A DNA stretch of 64,000 bases from Litorihabitans aurantiacus (GTDB lineage: Bacteria; Actinomycetota; Actinomycetes; Actinomycetales; Beutenbergiaceae), in the NCBI RefSeq assembly GCF_030161595.1, contig NZ_BSUM01000001.1:1364001-1428000 (forward strand), given 5' to 3'. The notes beneath the pieces are model-generated. The model had not been told where the DNA came from. It saw nothing but the letters and a program-made list of their open reading frames with translations, and ran no database searches. Positions 44,220-53,882 of this stretch are shown here, one piece after another. Every line of letters begins with the position of its first letter. The first letter of the stretch is position 1. The position numbers were made by a program, and so were the translations under genes.

Positions 44220-44237
44220 GGGTGAGACACCTCACCC
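44220..44237. promoter_or_regulatory. Inverted repeat in the aminotransferase/DEAD-box divergent spacer
   Basis: GGGTGAG-ACAC-CTCACCC, perfect 7-bp arms, 37 nt upstream of the aminotransferase start. Operator-like; no regulator known. Confidence 0.45.
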
Positions 44238-44269
44238 GCGGCCACCGGGCGTCGCGGCGGACCGCGCGG

Positions 44270-44275
44270 TAGAGT
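44270..44275 (+). promoter_or_regulatory. Possible -10 box TAGAGT for the DEAD-box gene
   Basis: TAGAGT would give a 5' leader of about 180 nt before the start at 44465. Long leaders are common for cold-induced RNA helicases. No clear -35. Confidence 0.35.
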
Positions 44276-44464
44276 GATCGGCGTCCTTGGAGTGCGCATC
44301 CCGCCACAGGGCCCCAGACAAGATCACCGGCACGTGCTCGCGAGCGCGATGGTGACCACGCACGTCGCAGAGCGCGGCGGCGAGACGACGGGCACGAGAC
44401 GCGGGTTGACCGGCAGACACCGGTCGTATCTCCGCATCGTCCCCTCGTGAAGGGTTCCTCACCC

Positions 44465-46233
44465 GTGTCTGACCTCACCTTCGCCGACCTCGGCATGCCC
44501 GCGGACCTCCTGGCCGCCGTCGAGAACCTCGGCTTCACCACCCCCACCGCGATCCAGCAGCAGGCCATCCCGGTCCTGCTCGGCGGCAGCGACATCATCG
44601 GCGTCGCGCAGACCGGAACCGGCAAGACCGCCGCGTTCGGCCTCCCCTGCTGGCCGCGATCGACCCCGACAAGCGCGTCGTCCAGGCGGTCGTCCTCACC
44701 CCCACGCGCGAGCTCGCGATCCAGGTGAGCGACGCGATCGCCTCCTTCGTCCCGGCCACGAGCCGCGTCTCGGTCCTGCCGATCTACGGCGGCGCCTCCT
44801 TCGTGCCGCAGCTGCGCGGCCTCGAGCGCGGCGCGCAGGTCGTCGTCGGGACGCCCGGTCGCGTCATCGACATGATCGAGCGCAAGGCGCTGAAGATGGA
44901 GGAGCTCGCGTTCGTCGTCCTCGACGAGGCCGACGAGATGCTCCGCATGGGCTTCGCCGAGGACGTCGAGACGATCCTCGCGAGCACGCCCGCCACCAAG
45001 CAGGTCGCGCTGTTCTCCGCGACGATGCCGCCCGCGATCCGTCGCGTGGCCGACACGCACCTGACCAACCCGGTCGAGATCACCGTGGCGCGCCAGTCCT
45101 CCACGATCACGTCGGTCGAGCAGACCTACGCGATCGTCCCCTACCGCAACAAGGCCGAGGCGCTCGCGCGCATCCTGGCCACCAGCGACGTCGACGCCGC
45201 GATCGTCTTCGTCCGCACCCGCGAGACGGCCGAGGAGGTCGGCGCCGCGTTGGCCGCCACGGGCGTCAGCGCCGCCTCGATCAGCGGCGACGTCGCCCAG
45301 CGCGACCGCGAGAAGATCATCGACCGCCTCCGCGGCGGCTCCGTCGACGTCCTCGTCGCGACCGACGTCGCGGCGCGCGGGCTCGACGTCGACCGCATCG
45401 GCCTGGTGGTGAACTTCGACGTGCCGCGCGAGGTCGAGACCTACGTGCACCGCATCGGCCGCACCGGCCGCGCCGGCCGCACCGGCAGGGCGCTGACCTT
45501 CCTCACGCCGAAGGAGAAGCCGCGCCTGCGCACCATCGAGCGCGTCACGGGCTCGCGCCTCACCGAGGCCGTGCTGCCCACGCGTCTCGACGTCGTCGCG
45601 CACCGCGTCGGCAGCTCCGTCGCGAAGGCGGAGGAGCGTCTCGCGCAGGGTCGCCTGTCCGTGCACCGCGAGCGTCTCGAGCAGCACGCGGCGCAGACCG
45701 GCACCGACGTCCTCGACCTCGCGGCGGCGCTCCTCGCGCTGTCGGTCGGCGACACCGGCGGACCGGTCGAGGCCGAGGTCCAGCTGGCCGACCACGGCCG
45801 CGAGAACCGTTTCGAGCGCGACGGCGAGCGTGGCGGTCGTGACCGCGGCGACCGCTTCGAGCGGGGTGGGCAGCGCGGCGACCGTGGTGGTCGCGAGCGC
45901 GGCGGTCGCCCGGGCGGCAGCAGCGACGGCAACCGTTACCGCATCGCCGTGGGCCACCGCGACGGCGTGACGCCCCAGGGCATCGTCGGCGCCATCACCG
46001 GCGAGGGCGGCCTGCGCGGCGCCGAGATCGGCAAGATCGACATCTTCCCGTCGTTCTCCCTGGTCGAGATCCCGCTGGGGCTGGACTCCGACAGCGAGCG
46101 TCGCATCGGCGCCGCGAAGATCGCCGGTCGTCAGCTCCGCATCAAGGCGGACTCGGGTCCGCCCGCGCGCGGCCCCCGCGACCGTCACGACGGCGACCGC
46201 CCGGCGCGCCGCCCGCGCACCTACGCGCACTGA
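44465..46233 (+). CDS. DEAD-box ATP-dependent RNA helicase with DbpA-like RNA-binding domain
   Basis: A DeaD/CsdA-type helicase for RNA remodelling, ribosome assembly or cold adaptation. Q motif [14 protein letters not shown], motif [13 protein letters not shown], motif Ib TPGR, motif [10 protein letters not shown], motif III SATM, motif [15 protein letters not shown]. An Arg/Gly/Asp-rich tract (about 440-490) precedes a DbpA-like RNA-binding domain (about 495-560: [18 protein letters not shown]). The frame breaks at 44644-44647: CTC CCC CTG CTG needs five Cs and four are present. Restored length 589 aa. Start GTG 44465; an upstream GTG at 44447 is possible. Confidence 0.92.
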
Positions 46234-46254
46234 GCCCCACCACGTCTGACGACG

Positions 46255-46300
46255 AACGGCAGCGGCCGCGGTCCCGATCGGGACCGCGGCCGCTGCCGTT
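46255..46300. terminator. 46-bp perfect palindrome, bidirectional terminator
   Basis: 23-bp arms meet at 46277/46278. It lies 22 nt past the DEAD-box stop, between convergent genes. Rich in GGCCGCGG. Serves both strands. Confidence 0.85.
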
Positions 46301-46333
46301 ATCGGTCGGTGGGGTGGGGCCCCGAACCCGGGC

Positions 46334-46389
46334 CGAGAACGTCCTGGGCCGCGCGGAGACACCCGTTCGCGCGGCGCAGGACGTTCTCG
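46334..46389. terminator. Second long hairpin before the hisS stop
   Basis: Outer 13-bp arms (46334-46346, 46377-46389) and inner 8-bp arms (46348-46355, 46368-46375) with a 12-nt loop and one bulged G on each side. It ends 15 nt from the hisS stop. Confidence 0.75.
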
Positions 46390-46404
46390 ACCGGTGCGGC
46401 GGGC

Positions 46405-47784
46405 TCAGTCGGAGGCGGTCACGACGGCGCGCGGGAACCAGTCCGCCGCCGGGGGCGCCCACACCGTCGCGTCCGCCTCGACCTGGTCGCCGCTGCGGAT
46501 GTCCTTGACCGCATCGGCCTCGCCGGGCGCGCCCGGGAACCACACGTACGGGATTCCGCGCCGGTCGGCGTAGCGGATCTGCTTGCCGAACTTCGCCGCG
46601 GCGGGCGCGACGTCGCACGGGACACCGCGGGCGCGCAGCTGGGCCGCCACCTGGTTCGAGCGCGAGCGCGACTCCTCGTCGGCGACGGCGACGAGCACCG
46701 CCGTCGGCACGCTGCGGCTGGCCGTGACGAGACCGGCGGAGAACAGGCGGGAGAGCACGCGCGACAGCCCGATCGAGATCCCGACACCGGGGTAGGTTCG
46801 CGCGCCGTCGGAGGCGAGCGAGTCGTAGCGGCCACCGGAGCAGATCGAGCCGAGCTTCTCGTGCCCCACGAGCACCGTCTCGTAGACGGCACCCGTGTAG
46901 TAGTCGAGCCCGCGCGCGATCGACATGTCGGCGACGACGACACCCGGCGCGCGCACCTGCGCCTCCCGCAGGAGCCGCTCGAGCGCCGAGAGGCCCGTCT
47001 CGAGGTCCGCGAGGTGCTGCGGGTCCGCCCGCCCGACACCGGCGCCGATCGCCAGCACACGCACCCGCTCCACGACGTCGACGCCGCCCGAGAGCTCCGC
47101 CAGGTCGAGCGTCGCGGCCACCTGGGCCTCGCTCGCCCCCAGCTCGTCGCGCAGGAGGGCCGCGACGCCGTCGCGCCCGATCTTGGCCAGCTTGTCCACG
47201 CAGCGCAGCACCTCGTCGACGGCCTCCAGGCCGACACCGCGGTAGAAGGACTCCGCGACGCGGCGGTCGTTCACGAGCACCCGAACAGGCGGGAGCCCGA
47301 TCTCGGACAGCGCCGTGAGCGCCTCGGCCGCGATCAGCGGGACGTCGATCTCGAGGTGGTCGGGCAGGCTGCCCTCGCCCACGACGTCGATGTCCGCCTG
47401 CCAGAACTCGCGGAACCGCCCGTCCTGGGGGCGCTCACCGCGCCAGACCGGCTGGATCTGGTAGCGCTTGAACGGGAAGCTCAGGTGCCCGGCGTTCTCG
47501 AGCACGTAGCGCGCGAACGGCACGGTGAGGTCGAAGTGCAGCCCGAGATCGCCGTCGCCCGAAGCCTGCTCGGGGTCGGCGTGCAGGCGCCGCAGCACGT
47601 AGACCTCCTTGGAGGTCTCGCCCTTGCGCAGGAGCTGGTCCAGCGGCTCGACGGCGCGGGTGGCGACCGAGGCGAAGCCGTGCAGCTCGAACGTGCGGGT
47701 CAGGATCTCGATCGCGCGCTGCTCGATGATGCGCTGCGCGGGCAACCACTCGGGGAAGCCGGACAGGGGGGTCGGTCGGGGCAT
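46405..47784 (-). CDS. hisS: Histidyl-tRNA synthetase
   Basis: Class II enzyme of 459 aa. Motif 1 region at the N-terminus (PLSGFPEWLPAQRIIEQ), motif 2 YQIQPVWRGERPQDGRFREFWQ, the His-binding segments ARGLDYYTGAVYE, and motif 3 GISIGLSRVL, then an anticodon domain (AAQLRARGVPCDV). Start ATG 47784 after GGGAGGATC. Divergent from the cyclophilin gene. Confidence 0.95.
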   Translation of the reverse strand: MPRPTPLSGFPEWLPAQRIIEQRAIEILTRTFELHGFASVATRAVEPLDQLLRKGETSKEVYVLRRLHADPEQASGDGDLGLHFDLTVPFARYVLENAGHLSFPFKRYQIQPVWRGERPQDGRFREFWQADIDVVGEGSLPDHLEIDVPLIAAEALTALSEIGLPPVRVLVNDRRVAESFYRGVGLEAVDEVLRCVDKLAKIGRDGVAALLRDELGASEAQVAATLDLAELSGGVDVVERVRVLAIGAGVGRADPQHLADLETGLSALERLLREAQVRAPGVVVADMSIARGLDYYTGAVYETVLVGHEKLGSICSGGRYDSLASDGARTYPGVGISIGLSRVLSRLFSAGLVTASRSVPTAVLVAVADEESRSRSNQVAAQLRARGVPCDVAPAAAKFGKQIRYADRRGIPYVWFPGAPGEADAVKDIRSGDQVEADATVWAPPAADWFPRAVVTASD

Positions 47785-47912
47785 GCCCCGATCCTCCCAG
47801 ACGCACCGGCCGCGCCCGTCCCCGCCACCTATGCTGGAACGCGGGTCGGCACGGCTGCCGACGCCGCACGCACACGTCACGAGCAGGGCACCGGCACGTC
47901 ACGGGAGGACCG

Positions 47913-48707
47913 ATGGTCAGCAGGCAGGCACGCGAGGCCGAGCGACGGCGCCAGGAGAAGGCGAGGGCGCGCTTCGAACGGGCCGCCAAGGTGCGGCGCG
48001 AGCGCAGCATCGTGGCAGCGGCACTCGTGGCCGGGCTCGTGATCGCGACCGGTGCGGCGGCGTTCCTCCTGACGAACGACAGCGCCGACGGCGATGGCTC
48101 GGGTGACACCGCGCTCGACGGCGCCACCCCGACGACCGATGCGCCAACGCCCCTGAGCGAGCCCCTGCCCACCACGGACCCCGAGCTCTACGACGCGCCG
48201 CCCGCCGCGAGCGAGGCCACCGCCGCCACGGTCACGCTGGAGACCAGCGCCGGCGACGTCGTCGTCGAGCTCGACGACGCGGCGGCGCCCCAGGCGGTCG
48301 CCTCCTTCGAGCGGCTCGTGGGCGACGGCTTCTACGACGGCACCGCGTGCCACCGCCTCCTGCCGGACTCGCTCCTTCAGTGCGGCGACCCGACCGCCAG
48401 CGGGATGGGCGGCCCGGGCTACTCCTTCGGCCCCATCGAGAACGCCCCCACCGACGGCGTGTACCCCGCGGGCACGCTCGCCATGGCACGGCCGCCGGGC
48501 GACGGCGAGGGCATGGGAAGCCAGTTCTTCCTGGTCTTCGCCGACGTCCCGCTCCCGGACGACGCCGCCGGGGGCTACACGGTGTTCGGTACGGTGGTGC
48601 AGGGACTGGACGTACTCCAGTCGGTCGGAGCCGCAGGCAACGACACAGGCGCCACGAACGGACGCCCGGCGACGGACGTCATCATCGAGAAAGCGGTCAT
48701 CTCGTGA
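47913..48707 (+). CDS. Membrane-anchored cyclophilin-type peptidyl-prolyl isomerase
   Basis: 264 aa. A basic, helical cytoplasmic N-terminus (REAERRRQEKARARFERA), one transmembrane helix (IVAAALVAGLVIATGAAAFLL), a Thr/Pro linker and a cyclophilin domain (about 105-264). The fold segments DGTACHRLLPDSLLQCGDPT and MGSQFFLVFADVPLP match the family, but catalytic Arg (usually FHR) appears as CHRLL, so activity is likely but not sure. It folds exported proteins. Coupled to the DUF349 gene by a GTGA overlap. RBS GGGAGG. Confidence 0.88.
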   Translation: MVSRQAREAERRRQEKARARFERAAKVRRERSIVAAALVAGLVIATGAAAFLLTNDSADGDGSGDTALDGATPTTDAPTPLSEPLPTTDPELYDAPPAASEATAATVTLETSAGDVVVELDDAAAPQAVASFERLVGDGFYDGTACHRLLPDSLLQCGDPTASGMGGPGYSFGPIENAPTDGVYPAGTLAMARPPGDGEGMGSQFFLVFADVPLPDDAAGGYTVFGTVVQGLDVLQSVGAAGNDTGATNGRPATDVIIEKAVIS

Positions 48708-50656
48708 CTAGCACACCCGAACCCACCGACGAGCAGCAGCACGCCACGGACGCCCCCGCGGAGGTGACCGAGCAGACCGCTGCCGACATCGACACCTCCG
48801 TGGCCGCCACGGAGGAACAGGCGCCCGAGCTCGAGCCGGAACCCGGCGAGGACGGTCCGCAGGAGGTGACGACGGCGGAGGAGATCCCGCCCGCGCCCGA
48901 GACCGGGCTCTCGCTCACCGAGGAGCTCGTCGAGCGCGACGGCGTCGATGAGGTTGCAGCCGAGGACGTCTCCACGCTCGAGATCCCGCCCGCCGAGGAG
49001 TCCACGGTCGAGGTCGAGTCCGTCGCGGACACCGCGCCCACGGTCGACGAGACCCTGACGGCGGACCAGACCCCCGCACCCGACGAGGCCCCGGCCGAAG
49101 GTGACGTCGTCGCTGCCGAGGACGCCGCCGTAGTCGAGGAGGTGGCCGCGCCCGTCGAGGAGGCTGCCACCGCCGAGGACGTGCCGACCGCCGACGAGGC
49201 TGCGGCGTCCACGGACGCGGTGACGCGTGAGGATGCTGCGCCCGTGGAGGCGGCGCCGGTCGAGACGGCCACACCCGCTCCCCGCCCGACGCCGCGGCCC
49301 ACCCCGCGCCCCGGACCGCGACCGGCTCCGCGGCCCGGCGCCGGCACGACGTCAGCGCGCACGACCCCGGCCCCCGCCGCGGTCGCCGCCCCCACCCCCG
49401 CCGACGAGAAGGCCGACATCGAGGCAGCCTCGGCCTTCGGCACCGTGGCCGAGGACGGCACCGTGACGGTGCGCGACGGCGAGGACGAGCGCGTCGTCGG
49501 TCAGTTCGCGGGCGGTGACCAGCAGGAGGCTCTCGGCCTGTACGTGCGTCGCTACCTCGACCTCAAGGCCCAGGTCGCGCTGCTCGAGACCCGCCTGCCG
49601 ACGCTGAGCGCGAAGGAGGCGACCTCGACCCTGACCTCGCTCACGGAGCAGCTCACCGAGCCGGCCGCCGTCGGCGACCTGCCCGCGCTGCGTGCCCGCC
49701 TCGGCGTGCTGGGCGCCCAGGCCGACGAGCTGCAGGCCCAGGCGCGCCGCGAGCGCGAGGCCGCCCGCGCGCAGGCGGTCACCGACCGCACGGCGATCGT
49801 CGAGCAGGTCGAGGCCGTCGCCGCGACCGACCCGGCCCGGGTGCAGTGGCGCGACGCGACCGCGAAGGTCACCGCGCTGCTGGAGGAGTGGAAGCAGGCG
49901 CAGCGCACTGGCGTCCGCATCGACCGACCGACCGAGGACGCGCTGTGGAAGCGCTTCTCGCACGCCCGCACGAGCTTCGACAAGGCCCGCCGCGCCCACT
50001 TCTCCGACCTCGACCGCCGCAACAGCGACGCGAAGGGTGTGAAGGAGGAGCTGGTGGTCCAGGCCGAGGCGCTCGCCGACTCCACGGACTGGGGGCCGAC
50101 CGGCTCGCGCTTCCGTGCGCTGATGGACTCCTGGCGGGCGGCTCCCCGGGGCCGTCGCAAGGACGACGACGCGCTGTGGGCCCGGTTCAAGGCCGCGCAG
50201 GACACCTTCTTCGGTGCCCGCACGCAGATGAACGCCGCGATCGACGCCGAGTTCGAGGGCAACCTGCAGGTCAAGCTGGGTCTGCTCGAGCGCGCCGAGG
50301 CCCTGCTGCCGATCACCGACCTCGCGGCCGCGCGCCGCGACATCCGTCCCATCCAGGACGCGTGGGACGAGGCCGGCAAGGTGCCGCGCGCCGAGATGCA
50401 GCGCACCGAGGCGCGGCTGCGCGCCGTCGAGCAGGCGATCCGTGACGCCGAGCAGGCGGAGATGCGTCGGACCGACCCGGAGATGAAGGCGCGCGTCGAG
50501 GGCGCGACGGCGCAGCTGCTCGACTCGATCACCGCGCTGGAGGCCGACCTCGAGAAGGCGCGCTCCGCGGGCAACGCCAAGAAGATCAAGGACGCCGAGG
50601 CGGCGCTGGCCACGCGTCGCCAGTGGCTCGCGGCGGTGCAGCAGTCCCAGGACTGA
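48704..50656 (+). CDS. DUF349 domain protein with long acidic N-terminus
   Basis: 650 aa. Residues 1-190 are Glu/Ala/Pro/Thr-rich and disordered; then a PRPTPRPTPRPGPRP-type tract (about 193-210). From about 240 on come coiled, charged helices with DUF349 repeats (VQWRDATAKVTALLEEWK, TEDALWKRFSHARTSFDKAR, DDALWARFKAAQDTFF). Related DUF349 proteins are linked to stress or surface functions, but the role is unknown. GTG start overlaps the cyclophilin stop. A strong hairpin follows. Confidence 0.85.
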   Translation: MTSTPEPTDEQQHATDAPAEVTEQTAADIDTSVAATEEQAPELEPEPGEDGPQEVTTAEEIPPAPETGLSLTEELVERDGVDEVAAEDVSTLEIPPAEESTVEVESVADTAPTVDETLTADQTPAPDEAPAEGDVVAAEDAAVVEEVAAPVEEAATAEDVPTADEAAASTDAVTREDAAPVEAAPVETATPAPRPTPRPTPRPGPRPAPRPGAGTTSARTTPAPAAVAAPTPADEKADIEAASAFGTVAEDGTVTVRDGEDERVVGQFAGGDQQEALGLYVRRYLDLKAQVALLETRLPTLSAKEATSTLTSLTEQLTEPAAVGDLPALRARLGVLGAQADELQAQARREREAARAQAVTDRTAIVEQVEAVAATDPARVQWRDATAKVTALLEEWKQAQRTGVRIDRPTEDALWKRFSHARTSFDKARRAHFSDLDRRNSDAKGVKEELVVQAEALADSTDWGPTGSRFRALMDSWRAAPRGRRKDDDALWARFKAAQDTFFGARTQMNAAIDAEFEGNLQVKLGLLERAEALLPITDLAAARRDIRPIQDAWDEAGKVPRAEMQRTEARLRAVEQAIRDAEQAEMRRTDPEMKARVEGATAQLLDSITALEADLEKARSAGNAKKIKDAEAALATRRQWLAAVQQSQD

Positions 50657-50683
50657 CATCACCGGGGATCGCACGACCCCACC

Positions 50684-50732
50684 GGAACGGGACCGATCGA
50701 CGGCGCGCGACGCCGGCGGTCGGTCCCGTTCC
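50684..50732 (+). terminator. Hairpin terminator after the DUF349 gene
   Basis: Perfect 13-bp arms (50684-50696 and 50720-50732) enclosing a GC-rich loop that can itself pair. Starts 28 nt past the stop. Confidence 0.8.
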
Positions 50733-50831
50733 TCGTTCCCGGGCCCGCTCCTCTCCGATCACGGCAGCCCGAGAGCATCGCCCGTCCACAGCCGCACCGC
50801 CGCAGGTGGTCGGGACCGGCATGATCGACGC

Positions 50832-51460
50832 ATGCCGACCCCCTGGAGCGTCCGACCGGCCCGCGTCGTCCGGACGCCGCAGGAGATCGACGGCGTCGTC
50901 CTCACGGCCCTCGCGGGCGCCGGGGACTGGCTGTGGCACGGCCGGGTACCGTCCGACGTCGTCGTGACGCCGGCGGACCGGGCGCGCAGCGCAGTGGTGG
51001 CCTGCGGGGTGCCGACGCTGCTCACCGGCCCCGGCTCGAGGTCCTCCCCGCCGACGGCGGCGTCATCGCCCTGCGTGCCGCCGCCTGGATCCACCTGGGC
51101 GGGCCACCGCCGGACGTGCTCGACGTCCACGTCCCGCGGCCGCTGCGGGCGCGCTTCGGCGTCGTGCGCTACCGCTGCGCCCGCACCAGCGGTCTCGACG
51201 TCGACGCGATCGGCGGGGTCCCGACGACGTCGCTGCTCACCACCGCGTGCGACCTCGCCCGCGAGGTCAGCGCGCTCGAGGACTCGGGGGACGACGACGG
51301 CGCCCGCCTCGCACGCGAGTCGCTGCGGGCCGTGCTCGAGCACGTGCGGCCGGACGCCGTGCGCGGGCGTCTCCTGTCGGCCGCTCGGGCGCGGGGACGA
51401 CGCGCGCTCGCCGTCGTCGACGCCCTCGCGCCCGCCGCGGGTCTCAGCCCTTGGCGTTGA
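50832..51460 (+). CDS. Small unknown protein, weakly AbiEi/DUF559-neighbour-like
   Basis: About 209 aa once one base is added to the run 51029-51032, joining [12 protein letters not shown] to [19 protein letters not shown]. No membrane segment or signal. The segment [18 protein letters not shown] resembles the T..RTA.DLAR motif of AbiEi-type antitoxin relatives in actinobacteria, but no toxin gene adjoins it and I would not assign that function. No RBS precedes the ATG. Its 3' end overlaps the convergent relA end by 17 nt. Confidence 0.55.
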
Positions 51461-53796
51461 GCTCCGCGCGACCCGACGGCACCGGTGCCGCATCAGGCCG
51501 GACGCCGGTGACGCGGTAGACGTCGAAGACGCCGTCGATCTCGCGCACGGCGCGCAGCACGTGGCCCAGGTGCGCCGTGTCCCCCATCTCGAAGACGAAC
51601 TTGCTCACGGCCAGACGGTCGCGCGAGGTGGAGACGCTCGCCGAGAGGATGTTGACGTGGTTGTCCGAAAGGACGCGCGTGACGTCCGAGAGCAGGCGTG
51701 AGCGGTCGAGCGCCTCGACCTGGATCTGGACGAGGAAGACGCTCTGGGCGTCGGGCGACCACGAGACCGTGACGAAGCGCTCCGACTCCCCTGGAGCGCC
51801 TCGAGGTTGGGGCAGTCGGCGCGGTGCACCGAGACGCCCTGGCCGCGCGTGACGAAGCCGACCACGGGATCGCCGGGCACGGGCGTGCAGCACTTGGCGA
51901 GCTTGGTCCAGACGTCGTCCATCCCGGCGACGACGACGCCGCCCCCGCCGCTGCGCGTGCGCGCGATCTGGGTCGCACCCGGGTGCGTGACCTCGGCGAG
52001 GTCCTCTGTCGTCCCCTCCTCACCGCCGAGACCGGCCACCAGGCGGGAGACCACGTTGGCCGCCGAGACGTGGTGTTCCCCCACGGCCGCGTAGAGGGCC
52101 GTGACGTCCGCGTAGCGCATGTCGGAGGCGAGCGCCGTGAGCGAGTCGTGGGTGAGCAGGCGCTGGAGCGGGAGGTTCTGCTTGCGCATCACCTTGGCGA
52201 TCGCGGTCTTGCCCTCCTCGATCGCCTCGTCCCGACGCTCGCGCGTGAACCAGGCGCGGATCTTGTTGCGGGCGCGGGGCGAGGTGACGAACGAGAGCCA
52301 GTCCCGGCTGGGACCGGCGCCCTCGGCGCGGGAGGTGAAGACCTCCACGGTGTCGCCGTTGTCGAGCACCGACTCGAGCGGCACGAGACGGCCGTTGACC
52401 TTCGCCCCCACCGTGCGGTGCCCGACTTCCGTGTGCACGGCGTAGGCGAAGTCGACGGCGGTCGCCCCGTTCGGCAGGGACATGACGTCGCCCTTGGGCG
52501 TGAAGACGTAGACGTCGTTGCCCGACATCTCGTAGCGCAGCGAGTCGAGGAACTCCCCGGGTCGGAGGTCTCCCGCTGCCAGTCCACGAGCTGCTTGAGC
52601 CAGGGCATCTCGCCCGAGGCCGCGGTGGATCCGCCCGACGCGCCGGGCTGCTCCTTGTACTTCCAGTGCGCCGCCACGCCGTACTCCGCGCGGCGGTGCA
52701 TGTCGTGGCTGCGGATCTGGATCTCGACGGGCTTGCCGCCGGGGCCGATGACCGTCGTGTGCAGCGACTGGTACATGTTGAACTTCGGCATCGCGATGTA
52801 GTCCTTGAACCGCCCCGGCACGGGGTTCCACCGCGCGTGCAGCGCGCCGAGCGCCGCGTAGCAGTCCCGGACCGAGTCGACCAGCACCCGCACCCCGACG
52901 AGGTCGTAGATGTCCGCGAAGTCGCGGCCGCGCACGATCATCTTCTGGTAGATCGAGTAGTAGTGCTTCGGGCGACCGGTCACGGTCGCCCGGATGCGCG
53001 CGGCGCGCAGGTCCTCCACCACGCTGCCGCGCACGACGGTCAGGTACTCCTCGCGCGCCGGCGCCCGCTCCGTGACGAGACGAACGATCTCGTCGTACAC
53101 CTTCGGGTAGAGCGTCGCGAAGGAGAGGTCCTCGAGCTCCCACTTGATGGTGTTCATGCCGAGGCGGTGCGCGAGGGGCGCGTAGATCTCGAGGGTCTCG
53201 CGCGCCTTCCTCTCGGCGGAGCCGGAGGAGACGAACTTCCAGGTGCGGGCGTTGTGGAGCCGGTCGGCGAGCTTGATCACGAGCACGCGGATGTCGCGCG
53301 CCATGGCGACGACCATCTTGCGGACCGTCTCGGCCTGCGCCGCCTCGCCGAACGTCACCTTGTCGAGCTTGGTGACGCCGTCGACCATGCCGGCGATCTC
53401 GTCGCCGAACTCCTTGCGCAGCGTCTCGAGCGAGTAGTCGGTGTCCTCGACCGTGTCGTGGAGCAGTGCGGCGGCCAGCGTGGGCGGTGTCAGGCCGAGC
53501 TCGGCCAGGATCGTCGCGACCGCGACCGGGTGGGTGATGTAGGGGTCGCCGCTCTTGCGCAGCTGACCCTCGTGGGCCTTCTCGGCGACGCGGTAGGCGC
53601 GCTCGATGAGGCCGAGGTCCACGCGCGGGTGGTTCGCGCGGACGACGCGCAGCAGGGGCTCGATGGCGGGTGGCGTCTGGTGCCCGCGGGACCCGAGGCG
53701 CACCAGCGTGGTGCGCATCCGGGAGCGCGGCACGACGGGCTGCACGGCTCCCGCCGTGCCGCGACCGCGCTGATCCTGGCGCCCCTCGTCGACCAT
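51444..53796 (-). CDS. relA: Bifunctional (p)ppGpp synthetase/hydrolase
   Basis: RelA/SpoT homologue, the stringent-response enzyme. Hydrolase HD domain ([28 protein letters not shown]), synthetase domain ([35 protein letters not shown]), TGS domain ([26 protein letters not shown]), helical domain and C-terminal ACT domain. The frame is broken twice, each at a four-C run (52555-52558 and 51788-51791); adding a base at each restores [13 protein letters not shown] and [13 protein letters not shown] and gives 784 aa, the normal actinobacterial length. The leaderless -10 lies just upstream. Confidence 0.95.
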
Positions 53797-53802
53797 TGGC
53801 CC

Positions 53803-53808
53803 ATCCTA
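53803..53808 (-). promoter_or_regulatory. -10 box TAGGAT, predicted leaderless start of relA
   Basis: Minus-strand TAGGAT, then GGGCCA, then ATG at 53796. Confidence 0.55.
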
Positions 53809-53829
53809 GGTGCTGCCCCGGACGTGGAA

Positions 53830-53868
53830 CGACGCCGCCCGCACCCGGAGCGGGTGCGGGCGGCGTCG
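53830..53868 (-). terminator. Terminator of the yajC-secD-secF unit
   Basis: 18-bp perfect arms with a 3-nt loop, 15 nt past the secF stop and just before the relA promoter. Confidence 0.85.
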
Positions 53869-53882
53869 GGTGCCGTCGGGCG

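Noticed and set aside
43303-46362. A 1019-codon minus-strand open frame under the DEAD-box helicase
   Set aside because: It is antisense to the helicase and then runs out of frame through the aminotransferase. No recognisable domain.
50832-51460. Calling the small gene an AbiEi antitoxin of a toxin-antitoxin pair
   Set aside because: Only one short motif is similar, and no AbiEii nucleotidyltransferase toxin gene lies beside it.
44640-52560. Programmed ribosomal frameshifting in the DEAD helicase and relA
   Set aside because: Thirteen unrelated genes show the same break, without shared slippery heptamers or downstream structures, and the conserved product needs the shift every time.
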